A stretch of 8,231 nt of DNA, from NCBI GenBank assembly GCA_025350885.1, contig JANXXA010000433.1, positions 1-8,231 of the forward strand, written 5' to 3'. Origin of the DNA: Phenylobacterium sp. GTDB lineage: Bacteria; Pseudomonadota; Alphaproteobacteria; Caulobacterales; Caulobacteraceae. Position 1 is the first letter of the stretch; each line of letters begins with the position of its first letter. Positions 1 to 6,540 of the stretch are shown piece after piece. The notes beneath the pieces are model-generated. The model worked only from the letters and a program-made list of their open reading frames with translations. It made no database searches and was not told where the DNA came from. Position numbers and translations under genes: made by a program.

Positions 1-503
1 GTCAGTTGTCCCAGCCCATCCAGGTCAAGGATGGGGTCTACATCATCTATCTGCGCGACAAGCGGTCGGGCTCCGGCCAGACCCTGGTCAGCCTGAAACA
101 GGCCGCCATCGCTCTGCCGGCCACGGCGACGTCCGGGCAGATCGAAGATGCCCGGGTCAAGCTTGAGGCCGTGCGCCTGGCCATCAAGGGCTGCGCCGAC
201 ATGGAGGCCACGGCGGGCAAGACCGCCGGCGTCGTCGCGGGTGATCTCGGCGAGGCGGAAATCGGCGATCTGTCGCCGGAGTTCAAGGACGCGGCCACAA
301 AGCTGAACGTCGGTCAGCTGTCCGCGCCGATCCGGACCAAGGTCGGTCTGCACGTCCTGGCGGTTTGCGGCAAACGTTCGGCCGGCAGCGCCCAGGCCGA
401 TCACGACCAGATCGAAAACCGGCTGACCGGCCAGCAGCTCAGCATGATCTCGCGGCGCTACATGCGCGACCTGCGCAATTCCGCGACCGTCGAGACCCGA
501 TAG
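1..503 (+). CDS. surA: SurA-family periplasmic chaperone / peptidyl-prolyl isomerase, C-terminal part (5' end outside window)
   Basis: This is the 3' end of a gene whose reading frame is open to the left edge, so the TTG at 6 is an internal codon and not the start. SurA chaperones unfolded outer-membrane proteins across the periplasm to the BAM complex. The first visible residues (LSQPIQVKDGVYIIYLRDKR) match the end of a parvulin domain. A second, degenerate parvulin-like domain follows, from about VSLKQ (residue 28 counting the TTG at 6 as 1) to VCGKR (120-124), with the family patterns GDLGEAEIGDLSPEF and GQLSAPIRTKVGLHVL. The end (IENRL...RRYMRDLRNSATVETR) is the usual SurA C-terminal helix. 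Two cysteines (63, 121) flank the second domain. The signal peptide and N-terminal chaperone domain lie upstream. The gene is followed after 12 bp by pdxA, the common alphaproteobacterial order lptD-surA-pdxA-ksgA. The family assignment is firm; the isomerase activity of this domain cannot be judged. Confidence 0.93.
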   Translation, partial: QLSQPIQVKDGVYIIYLRDKRSGSGQTLVSLKQAAIALPATATSGQIEDARVKLEAVRLAIKGCADMEATAGKTAGVVAGDLGEAEIGDLSPEFKDAATKLNVGQLSAPIRTKVGLHVLAVCGKRSAGSAQADHDQIENRLTGQQLSMISRRYMRDLRNSATVETR

Positions 504-515
504 GACTCCGCTAGA

Positions 516-1523
516 GTGAAGCCCGGCCCGCTCGCCCTGACCCTCGGCGATCCGGCCGGCATCGGACCTGAGATCGTCGTCAAGGCCTGGAATGCGCTGC
601 GCCGGGACGGACCACCGTTCCTGGTGGTCGGCGACGCCCAGTCTCTCGCCTCGGCTTCCGCCGCGGGGGCCGCGATCATCAGGAAGATCGTCGCGCCCGC
701 CGAGGCCCTGACGTGTTTCATCGACGCGCTGCCGGTCCTCGACCTGCCGTTGCGCTCACCCGTCGTCTCCGGGCAACCCTCGGCAGCGACCGCGCCATCG
801 ATCATCCGGTGGATCGAGACCGCCGTCGGCCTGGCGCTGTGCGGCAAGGTCGCCGGCGTCGTCACCGCCCCGATCGCCAAGGCGCCGCTCTATGATGCCG
901 GCTTCAAGTTCCCCGGTCATACCGAGTTCCTGGGCGAGCTCACCGCCGCCGCCAGCTTCGAAGGCGCGCGCGGGCCGGTGATGATGCTGATCGCCGGCGA
1001 CCTGCGGGTCGCACTGGTCACGGTGCATGCGCCGTTGGCCGCGGTTCCCGGCCTGCTGACCACCGAGGGGATCGTCAACACCGCCCAGGTTACCGCCCAG
1101 GCGCTGCAGCGCGACTTCGGAATCGTCCGGCCCCGACTGGTGGTCGCCGGGCTCAACCCGCACGCCGGAGAAGGCGGCGGCATCGGCCGCGAGGAGATCG
1201 AGATCGTCGCCCCGGCGGTGCGCGCGCTTGAGGATCTGGGCCTCGATGTCACCGGACCACACCCGGCCGACAGCCTGTTTCCGGAGGTAATGCGCGCCCG
1301 CTACGACGCGGCGATCTGCCTCTACCACGATCAGGCGCTGATCCCGGTGAAGATGCTGGATTTCTGGGGCGGGGTGAATGTGACGCTGGGCCTGCCGATC
1401 ATCCGCACCTCGCCCGACCACGGCACGGCGTTCGACATCGCCGGCCGCGGCCTTGCCCGACCTGACAGTCTGATCGCCGCCATCCGACTGGCCGATCAGC
1501 TCTCAAGGACCCGGGCGGGGTGA
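516..1523 (+). CDS. pdxA: 4-hydroxythreonine-4-phosphate dehydrogenase PdxA
   Basis: PdxA carries out the NAD-dependent oxidation and decarboxylation of 4-phosphohydroxy-L-threonine to 3-amino-1-hydroxyacetone 1-phosphate, a step of the DXP-dependent pyridoxal 5'-phosphate pathway, in the cytosol. The 335 residues are full family length. Family motifs are all present: LTLGDPAGIGPE (8-19), GHTEFLGEL (134-142), NPHAGEGGGIGREE (214-227), GPHPADSLFPE (247-257), YHDQALIPVK (270-279) and NVTLGLPIIRTSPDHGTAFDIAG (288-310). Histidines 171, 216 and 271 sit where the family's three divalent-metal ligands lie. The GTG start at 516 is chosen because the conserved N-terminus begins within ten residues and AGGA at 502-505, overlapping the surA stop, is a plausible ribosome binding site 10 nt upstream. 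The stop overlaps the ksgA start (GTGA), suggesting translational coupling. Identification is very secure. Confidence 0.97.
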   Translation: MKPGPLALTLGDPAGIGPEIVVKAWNALRRDGPPFLVVGDAQSLASASAAGAAIIRKIVAPAEALTCFIDALPVLDLPLRSPVVSGQPSAATAPSIIRWIETAVGLALCGKVAGVVTAPIAKAPLYDAGFKFPGHTEFLGELTAAASFEGARGPVMMLIAGDLRVALVTVHAPLAAVPGLLTTEGIVNTAQVTAQALQRDFGIVRPRLVVAGLNPHAGEGGGIGREEIEIVAPAVRALEDLGLDVTGPHPADSLFPEVMRARYDAAICLYHDQALIPVKMLDFWGGVNVTLGLPIIRTSPDHGTAFDIAGRGLARPDSLIAAIRLADQLSRTRAG

Positions 1524-2350
1524 GCCTCGACACCCTGCCGCCGCTGCGCGAAAGCCTCGCGGCGCATGGCCTGATGGCCAACAAGGCGTTCGGTCAGCAT
1601 TTCCTGCTCGACCTCAATATCACCCGCAAGATCGTCCGGCTCGCCGAGCTGTCGCCGGGTGACAGGGTCATCGAGGTGGGACCGGGACCCGGCGGCCTGA
1701 CCCGCGCCCTGCTGGAAGCCGGCGCTCGGGTCACCGCCATCGAAAAGGACGTAAGGTTCCGGCCGCTGCTGCAAGAGCTGGCCCTTGCCGCGACGCCCGA
1801 CGCCCTGGTCCTGATCTTCGGCGATGCCCTGGAGGCCCACGAGAGCGTCCTGATCGAAGCGGAGCCGGCCCATGTTGTCTCCAACCTGCCCTACAATGTC
1901 GGCACACCGTTGCTCATCAAATGGCTGACCGGCCCCTGGCGGCCGGCGTCCATGACCCTGATGTTCCAGAAAGAGGTCGCCGAACGGATCGCCGCACGGG
2001 CCGGCGACGACGCCTATGGCCGGCTGGCGGTCATCGCCCAGGCCACCAGCCACGCCGCCAGCGTGATGGACGTCCCGGCCCGCGCCTTTACCCCCCCGCC
2101 GAAGGTGGACTCCGCCGTGATCCGCCTGACCCCGCGCGGCGACCGCCCCTCGCCAGTCCGTCTCGACGCCCTGCAGACCCTCACGGCCGCGGCTTTCGGC
2201 CAGCGCCGCAAGATGCTCCGCGCCAGCCTCAAGGCGCTTGGCGGCGAACCGATGATCGAAGCCGCCGGCCTAAACCCCCAGGCCCGCGCCGAGACCATTG
2301 ATGTCGCGGGCTTCCTGCGCCTTGCGGACGTCTGGCTGGACCGGCGATAA
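1520..2350 (+). CDS. rsmA: 16S rRNA (adenine(1518)-N6/adenine(1519)-N6)-dimethyltransferase RsmA/KsgA
   Basis: RsmA (KsgA) transfers four methyl groups from S-adenosylmethionine to two adjacent adenines in the 3'-terminal helix of 16S rRNA during late 30S assembly. Loss of this modification gives kasugamycin resistance in studied bacteria. The 276 residues are full length. The N-terminal FGQHFLLD (24-31) precedes the SAM-binding motif I EVGPGPGGLT (52-61). The acidic IEKD (74-77), GDAL (101-104), the catalytic NLPYNVGTPL motif (122-131), FQKEVAERI (149-157) and TPPPKVDSAVIRL (191-203) are all in place, followed by the helical C-terminal domain. The GTG start overlaps the pdxA stop by 4 bp (GTGA). 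AAGGA at 1505-1509 is a possible ribosome binding site inside pdxA. Coupling to pdxA is inferred from this overlap. No clear terminator follows the TAA. Confidence 0.98.
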   Translation: MSLDTLPPLRESLAAHGLMANKAFGQHFLLDLNITRKIVRLAELSPGDRVIEVGPGPGGLTRALLEAGARVTAIEKDVRFRPLLQELALAATPDALVLIFGDALEAHESVLIEAEPAHVVSNLPYNVGTPLLIKWLTGPWRPASMTLMFQKEVAERIAARAGDDAYGRLAVIAQATSHAASVMDVPARAFTPPPKVDSAVIRLTPRGDRPSPVRLDALQTLTAAAFGQRRKMLRASLKALGGEPMIEAAGLNPQARAETIDVAGFLRLADVWLDRR

Positions 2351-2371
2351 GCGCCGTTGCGCTCAGCGGCG

Positions 2372-2411
2372 AGGCGGGCTCCAATGGCGGCCACCCGCCT
2401 GAAGGAGCCTG
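2372..2411 (+). promoter_or_regulatory. Candidate leader RNA with two mutually exclusive hairpins, one masking the DUF969 ribosome binding site
   Basis: Stem A is a perfect 7-bp inverted repeat, AGGCGGG (2372-2378) with CCCGCCT (2394-2400). It leaves the ribosome binding site free. Stem B pairs CGGGCTCC (2375-2382) with GGAGCCTG (2404-2411), 8 bp including one G-U pair. It encloses a 5-bp hairpin, GGCGG (2386-2390) with CCGCC (2395-2399), and covers most of the AAGGAG ribosome binding site at 2402-2407. The stems share 2375-2378 and 2395-2399, so they cannot coexist. The complementarity is seen directly. A regulatory role is inference, and GC-rich DNA gives such pairings by chance fairly often. 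Confidence 0.35.
2402..2407 (+). promoter_or_regulatory. Strong Shine-Dalgarno site of the DUF969 gene
   Basis: AAGGAG lies 5 nt before the ATG at 2413. It is the best ribosome binding site in the window and supports that start. It sits in the 62-nt gap after ksgA, so this cassette can start translation independently of the ksgA ribosome, unlike the coupled genes on either side. Confidence 0.85.
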
Positions 2412-2412
2412 A

Positions 2413-3093
2413 ATGCTGATCCTGCTGGGCGTCGTCGTTATCGTCATAGGCTTCTCCATCCGCCTCAATCCGCTGCTGGTGGTTGTGCTGGCGGCGCTGA
2501 CCAGCGGCTGGTTCGCCGGCCTGTCGCCGCTGGCGGTGATCGCGGCCTTCGGCAAGGCGTTCAACGACAATCGCTTTGTCAGCACCGCCTATCTCGTGCT
2601 GCCGCTGGTCGGGCTGCTGGAGCGGGCCGGTCTGCGCGAACAGGCCTCCAGGATCATCGCCGGCCTGCGCGGCGTCTCCGTCGGCCGGCTGCTGATCGGC
2701 TACATGATCTTCCGCCAGGCGACCACGGCGGTGGGCCTGATGCCGATCGCCGGGCAGGCGCAGACCATCCGCCCCTTGGTCGCCCCCATGGCCGAGGCCG
2801 CCGCGGAGGTGCGCGACGGTCCCCCGGAGCCCGAGACCCGCTACGCTATCCGCGCCATGGCCGCGGCCACCGACAACGTCGCGGTGTTCTTCAGCGAGGA
2901 CATCTTCGTGGCGATGGGCTCGGTGCTGCTGATGGTGGGTTTCCTGACCTCGAGCAACATCGTGCTCGATCCCATCCACCTGTCGGTCTGGGCGATCCCC
3001 ACGGCTGTGGCGGCGTTCGTCGTCCATGCCGGCCGGCTGATGCTCTTCGACCGTCGGCTGGCGCGTCAGGGGAAGGCCGCGGGTAAGTCATGA
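2413..3093 (+). CDS. DUF969 family membrane protein, putative 5-oxoproline transporter subunit
   Basis: This is a 226-residue hydrophobic inner-membrane protein of the DUF969 family. The family is nearly always paired with DUF979, and the pair is annotated elsewhere as a two-subunit 5-oxoproline (pyroglutamate) transporter because of its association with pyroglutamyl-peptidase genes. That substrate is family knowledge based on context, and nothing here confirms it. Hydrophobic segments are visible at about 2-15, 20-36, 57-70, 90-113, 164-180 and 188-210. Conserved-looking polar loops include FNDNRFVSTAYLVLPLVGLLERAGLREQ (50-77), MIFRQATTAVGLMPIAGQAQ (98-117) and AATDNVAVFFSEDIF (151-165). The charged tail (RRLARQGKAAGKS) is probably cytoplasmic. 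The ATG at 2413 is supported by AAGGAG 5 nt upstream. The stop overlaps the DUF979 start as ATGA, so the two subunits are probably made in a fixed ratio. No pcp or pxpABC gene is visible in the window. Confidence 0.9.
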   Translation: MLILLGVVVIVIGFSIRLNPLLVVVLAALTSGWFAGLSPLAVIAAFGKAFNDNRFVSTAYLVLPLVGLLERAGLREQASRIIAGLRGVSVGRLLIGYMIFRQATTAVGLMPIAGQAQTIRPLVAPMAEAAAEVRDGPPEPETRYAIRAMAAATDNVAVFFSEDIFVAMGSVLLMVGFLTSSNIVLDPIHLSVWAIPTAVAAFVVHAGRLMLFDRRLARQGKAAGKS

Positions 3094-4043
3094 TCAGGCT
3101 CGGCGTCGTCTATCTGCTGGCCGGCCTGATGTTCGCCGGCTTCGCGGTGCTCAGCGCGCGCGACCGCGAAAATCCCAAGCGCTTCGGCAATTCCGCCTTC
3201 TGGGCGCTGGTGGGCTTGAGCTTCCTGGCCGGCGACCGGCTGGGCGACCTGGGCAACGGCGTCCTGGTGCTGGGGCTGGCGCTGCTGGCGGGCTTCGGCC
3301 AGCTCGGACGCAGCAACCCCGCCACCACCTCTGCGGACGAGCGGCAGGTCCTGTCGCAGCGGTTCGGAAACCGGCTGTTCATCCCCGCACTGATCCTGCC
3401 CGTGGTGGTGGGCGTCGGCGTTCTGGTGCTGAAGCCGCTGCGCTTCGGCGACGTCGCGCTGATGGATCCGAAGCAGGCGACGCTGATCTCCCTGGCGCTG
3501 GCGGTGCTCATCGGCCTGGCGACGGCCCTCATCCTGCTGCGCCAGCCGCTCGCCAGCCCCTGGCAGGAGGGTCGGCGACTGATCGATACCGTCAGCTGGG
3601 CGGCGTTGCTGCCGCAGTTCCTGGCGGCCCTAGGCACCGTCTTCGCGCTCGCCGGCGTCGGCAATCAGATCGGGCAGCTGGTCACCACCTGGCTGCCGGT
3701 GGACACCCGCCTGGCTGCGGTGAGCGTCTACTGCGTCGGCATGGCGGTTTTCACCATGTTGCTCGGCAACGCCTTCGCCGCATTCCCGATCCTGACCGGC
3801 GGCGTGGCCATTCCGATCCTGGTGAACCATTTCGGCGGCAATCCGGCGGTCATTGCCTCGATCGGCATGCTGTCGGGCTTCTGCGGGACGCTGATGACGC
3901 CGCTCGCCGCCAACTTCAACCTGGTGCCGCCGGCGCTGCTGGAGATCCCCGACCGCTATGCGGTGATCAAGGCGCAGATCCCCACGGCGCTGCTGATGCT
4001 CACGATCAACACGGGGCTGATGTATGTCCTTGCCTTCCGCTAG
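3090..4043 (+). CDS. DUF979 family membrane protein, putative 5-oxoproline transporter subunit
   Basis: This is a 317-residue polytopic membrane protein of the DUF979 family, the partner of DUF969. Hydrophobic segments are seen at about 4-22, 37-47, 56-71, 97-115, 130-150, 170-190, 208-228, 233-246, 254-275 and 296-315. Between the fourth and fifth is a polar stretch (QPLASPWQEGRRLIDTVSW, 152-170). Distinctive blocks include GNAFAAFPILTGGVAIPIL (226-244), the glycine- and asparagine-rich GFCGTLMTPLAANFNLVPP (263-281), and DRYAVIKAQIPTALL (288-302). Glycine-broken helices of this sort are common in substrate-binding hairpins of ion-coupled carriers; that is an analogy and not a proven homology. 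The ATG overlaps the DUF969 stop (ATGA), so translation is likely coupled. The 3' end overlaps the DUF2891 gene by 20 bp. The family assignment is strong; the substrate is not determined by the sequence. Confidence 0.9.
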   Translation: MIRLGVVYLLAGLMFAGFAVLSARDRENPKRFGNSAFWALVGLSFLAGDRLGDLGNGVLVLGLALLAGFGQLGRSNPATTSADERQVLSQRFGNRLFIPALILPVVVGVGVLVLKPLRFGDVALMDPKQATLISLALAVLIGLATALILLRQPLASPWQEGRRLIDTVSWAALLPQFLAALGTVFALAGVGNQIGQLVTTWLPVDTRLAAVSVYCVGMAVFTMLLGNAFAAFPILTGGVAIPILVNHFGGNPAVIASIGMLSGFCGTLMTPLAANFNLVPPALLEIPDRYAVIKAQIPTALLMLTINTGLMYVLAFR

Positions 4044-5055
4044 CCGGCTCACCCCCCAGATCGCGGCCAGGTTCGCCGCCATCGCGCTGGGCCACGTCAC
4101 GCGCGAATACCCCAACAAGCTCGACCATGTGCTCGACGGCCCCGACGACTCGTGCGACCCGCGCGCCTTGCATCCGATCTTCTTCGGCAGCTTCGACTGG
4201 CACTCCTGCGTCCACGGCTACTGGCTTCTGGCGACGTTGCTGCGCCGGGAGCCTTCGATCCCCCAGGCGCCGGCAATCCGCGCCTTGTTCGACGACGCCT
4301 TCACCGCGGAGAAGGTCGCTGCCGAGGTCGCCTATCTGGCCAGACCCTCGTCGCGCGGCTTCGAGCGACCCTATGGTTGGGGCTGGCTGCTGAAGCTGCA
4401 GGCCGAGTTGCTGGCCCATCGCGACACACCCTGGTCAAGGATCCACCAACCGCTGGCCGACGTCTTCGTCCAGCGGTTCCACGAGTTCCTGCCAAAGGCG
4501 GACTATCCGATTCGCACCGGGGTCCATTCGTCCACCGCTTTTGCCCTGGCGCTCGGCCAGGACTACGCGCTCGCTGCGGGCGATGCCGGCCTCACCGCGC
4601 TGTTCGTCGAAAAGGCGCGCGCCTGGTATCTGGCTGACCGCGACGCCCAGGCCTGGGAACCCTCAGGCGATGAATTCCTGTCGGCGACACTCACCGAGGC
4701 GCTCTGCCTGCGCAGGCTGTTGCCCCCGGGTGAGTTCGCGGCCTGGTTTGCCGCCTTCCTGCCGCGCGCGGCCCAGCGTCAGCCCGCCACCCTGTTTGCG
4801 CCGGCCACCGTCTCCGACCGATCGGACGGCAAGATCGCCCACCTCGATGGCCTGAATTTTTCCCGCGCCTGGTGCTGGCGAGAACTGGCCGCGACGCTGC
4901 CGCCAGGTGATTCCATCCAGGCCGTCGCGCTGGCCTCCGCCCAGGAGCATCTGGCCGCCAGCCTGCCGCACGTCGCCGGCGACTATATGGGAGAGCACTG
5001 GCTGGCCTCATTCGCCCTTCTGGCCCTGACCGTCGGCGACGATATCGCAGCGTGA
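4024..5055 (+). CDS. DUF2891 family protein, function unknown, in a transporter operon
   Basis: This 343-residue protein matches the DUF2891 family, whose function has not been established as far as I know. It has no signal peptide or membrane segment, so it is probably cytosolic. The signature is HPIFFGSFDWHSCVHGYW (50-67), with H50, D58, H60 and H64 as candidate metal or catalytic residues. RPYGWGWLLKLQAEL (115-129), YPIRTGVHSSTAFAL (161-175), WEPSGDEFLS (211-220), HLDGLNFSRAW (273-283) and DYMGEHWLASFALLAL (320-335) follow. These repeated aromatic-rich helix pairs resemble an alpha/alpha toroid, the fold of many sugar-processing and epimerase enzymes; that is inference. The ATG at 4024 lies 20 bp inside the DUF979 gene with GGGG at 4013-4016 as a weak ribosome binding site, implying coupled translation and a shared role with the transporter. 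The stop is 10 bp from the stop of the convergent nnr gene. Confidence 0.88.
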   Translation: MSLPSASRLTPQIAARFAAIALGHVTREYPNKLDHVLDGPDDSCDPRALHPIFFGSFDWHSCVHGYWLLATLLRREPSIPQAPAIRALFDDAFTAEKVAAEVAYLARPSSRGFERPYGWGWLLKLQAELLAHRDTPWSRIHQPLADVFVQRFHEFLPKADYPIRTGVHSSTAFALALGQDYALAAGDAGLTALFVEKARAWYLADRDAQAWEPSGDEFLSATLTEALCLRRLLPPGEFAAWFAAFLPRAAQRQPATLFAPATVSDRSDGKIAHLDGLNFSRAWCWRELAATLPPGDSIQAVALASAQEHLAASLPHVAGDYMGEHWLASFALLALTVGDDIAA

Positions 5056-5074
5056 GGGTCTGGCCCTATCGCTG
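5048..5074. terminator. Candidate bidirectional hairpin between convergent genes
   Basis: CAGCG (5048-5052) pairs with CGCTG (5070-5074) and AGGG (5055-5058) with CCCT (5064-5067). A 2x2 mismatch separates the stems and TCTGG is the loop. The structure spans the DUF2891 stop (TGA, 5053-5055) and the nnr stop (TAG on the minus strand, 5066-5068). There is no T-tract on either side, so it is not a canonical intrinsic terminator. It is the only hairpin I see in the 10-bp gap where two operons meet. Confidence 0.35.
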
Positions 5075-6526
5075 GTCGTAGAGCCGGCGCAGCACCAGGG
5101 GCGCGAGGTCGGGCAGATCTTCGGAAATCAGCCCGGGCCCGTGCAGCTCCCCGGCCTCAGCATGGATCCAGGCGGCGGCGCAGGCGGCTTCAAAACTCTC
5201 CAGGCCCTGAGCGATCAGCCCGCCGATGAAGCCCGCCAGCACATCGCCCGACCCGGCCGTCGCCAGCCAGGGCGAGCCGTTGCCGTTGACCGCGCAGCGA
5301 CCGTCCGGCGCGGCGATCACCGTGTCGGGGCCCTTCAACAGCACCACCGCGCCCGCCCGCGCCGCCGCCGATCGCGCCGCGGCGATACGCTGCGGCGAGG
5401 CGGCCAACAGCCCGGGGAACAGCCGCTCGAACTCGCCCGGATGCGGGGTCAGCACGTCGTCGCGGTCCAGCACCGAGAACAGCTCCTCCGGGTCGTCGCG
5501 AAAGGCGGTGATCGCGTCGGCGTCGATCACCAGCGCCGCGCCGGTCCGCGCCAGCGCCAGGACGTTGAGCAGGGTCGATTCGCCGACGCCCGCCGCGGGA
5601 CCGATCACCGCGGCGTCGACCTGCGCCGCGGCCTGCTCGAGTTCCTGGTCGGTGTCGAACCCGCTCAGCATCACCGCCTCGAGATGGGCGGCGTTGACCG
5701 CCAGCGCCTCCGGCGGCGACAGCAGGGTGACCAGTCCCGCGCCGATCCTCAGAGCCCCGCGCGCCGCCAGCCGCGCCGCCCCGGTGCTCCAGACCTCGCC
5801 GCTCACCACGATCAGCCGACCCCGCGCATGCTTGTGGGACGCCGCCGTCGGCCATGGAAAGCGCGACAGCCAGATCTCCGGGCCGTTCTCGAAGGTCGCA
5901 AGTCCCGGCAGGACCTCCAGGATCGACAGGCCAATGTCGGCGACAACCACCTCGCCGCAGCGCGAACGCCCGGGCTCCAGCACATGGCAAGGCTTGCGGG
6001 CATGGAAGGTCACGGTCAGCGCCGCGCAGGCCGCTGCGCCCAGCGGCTTTCCGGTATCGCCCGGCACCCCGCTGGGCACGTCGACGGCCACCACCCGCTC
6101 AGGGGCCTCGGCCATCCGCAGCGCCACCGACGCGGCCTGACCGCTCAGCGGCCGCGAGAGCCCGGCCCCGAACAGGGCGTCAATCCACAGGCAGGGCTCC
6201 AGCGCGCCATCCAGCGGACGGGTCGGCCCGGTCCAGCGCGCGCGCATCGCCTGACCCTCGGCCGTGGCGGGATCGCCGAGGCTGCGGACCTCCACCGGCC
6301 AGCCTCGATCCTTTAACGCCCGAGCCGCCACATAGCCGTCGCCGCCGTTGTTCCCCGGTCCGCACAGCACCAGCGCCGCCTGGGGCTCGAACCGGGCGCA
6401 GACCGCGTCGGCCACGGCCACGCCGGCGCGTTCCATCAGCACAAAGCCCGGCGTGCCCGCCGCGATCGCCGCGGCGTCGGCTTGCGCGATCTCCGAAACC
6501 GACAGGACAGGGTTTTGGGTCAACAA
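5066..6526 (-). CDS. nnr: Bifunctional NAD(P)H-hydrate epimerase / ADP-dependent NAD(P)H-hydrate dehydratase
   Basis: This fused enzyme repairs NADHX and NADPHX, the hydrated forms of reduced nicotinamide cofactors. The N-terminal half interconverts the R and S epimers and the C-terminal half dehydrates S-NAD(P)HX using ADP. The 486 residues are full length for the fusion. The epimerase domain (about 1-215) has VLCGPGNNGGDGYVAARAL (53-71), WIDALFGAGLSRPL (114-127) and VAVDVPSGVPGDTG (146-159). The dehydratase domain (about 225-486) has the ribokinase-like fold signatures SGE..STGAARLAARGALRIGAGLVTL (242-269), VIGPAAGVG (307-315), VIDADAIT (333-340), TPHPGEFERLF (360-370), LLKGPDTVIAAPDG (396-409) and LATAGSGDVLAGFIGGLIAQG (421-441). 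The start is one of two adjacent TTG codons (6526-6524 or 6523-6521). AAGG, seen as CCTT at 6534-6537, lies 7 nt before the first, and no ATG is suitably placed. It follows the phosphatase gene after 14 bp and is the last gene of its operon. Confidence 0.96.
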   Translation of the reverse strand: MLTQNPVLSVSEIAQADAAAIAAGTPGFVLMERAGVAVADAVCARFEPQAALVLCGPGNNGGDGYVAARALKDRGWPVEVRSLGDPATAEGQAMRARWTGPTRPLDGALEPCLWIDALFGAGLSRPLSGQAASVALRMAEAPERVVAVDVPSGVPGDTGKPLGAAACAALTVTFHARKPCHVLEPGRSRCGEVVVADIGLSILEVLPGLATFENGPEIWLSRFPWPTAASHKHARGRLIVVSGEVWSTGAARLAARGALRIGAGLVTLLSPPEALAVNAAHLEAVMLSGFDTDQELEQAAAQVDAAVIGPAAGVGESTLLNVLALARTGAALVIDADAITAFRDDPEELFSVLDRDDVLTPHPGEFERLFPGLLAASPQRIAAARSAAARAGAVVLLKGPDTVIAAPDGRCAVNGNGSPWLATAGSGDVLAGFIGGLIAQGLESFEAACAAAWIHAEAGELHGPGLISEDLPDLAPLVLRRLYDQR

Positions 6527-6540
6527 CTTAGCGCCTTACC

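Noticed and set aside
6..503. surA fragment taken as a complete small gene starting at the TTG at 6
   Set aside because: The sequence begins inside a parvulin domain and lacks a signal peptide; the frame is open to the left edge.
756..1421. Minus-strand open frame (221 codons) within pdxA
   Set aside because: It is antisense to conserved pdxA sequence, with no motif and a biased composition.
2351..2400. Intrinsic terminator after ksgA
   Set aside because: Inverted repeats exist (including CGCCG at 2352-2356 with CGGCG at 2367-2371), but no T-tract follows any of them and the next gene starts immediately, so a leader structure is at least as likely.
2014..3027. Long minus-strand open frame (337 codons) across the end of ksgA and the DUF969 gene
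   Set aside because: It is antisense to two genes with clear family motifs, its translation is rich in H, D, R, G and Q with no recognisable domain, and it has the look of a third-position GC-bias shadow.
2413..4043. DUF969 and DUF979 as one gene broken by a frameshift
   Set aside because: They are separate families normally encoded as adjacent genes, and the ATGA overlap with intact ends fits two genes.
3630..4118. Minus-strand open frame across the DUF979-DUF2891 junction
   Set aside because: Both sense genes are intact there with family signatures, and the antisense translation has no recognisable features.
5141..6316. Plus-strand open frame of 391 codons opposite nnr
   Set aside because: It lies wholly inside a well-identified gene, and its Arg/Gln/Gly-rich low-complexity translation is typical of GC-rich antisense frames.
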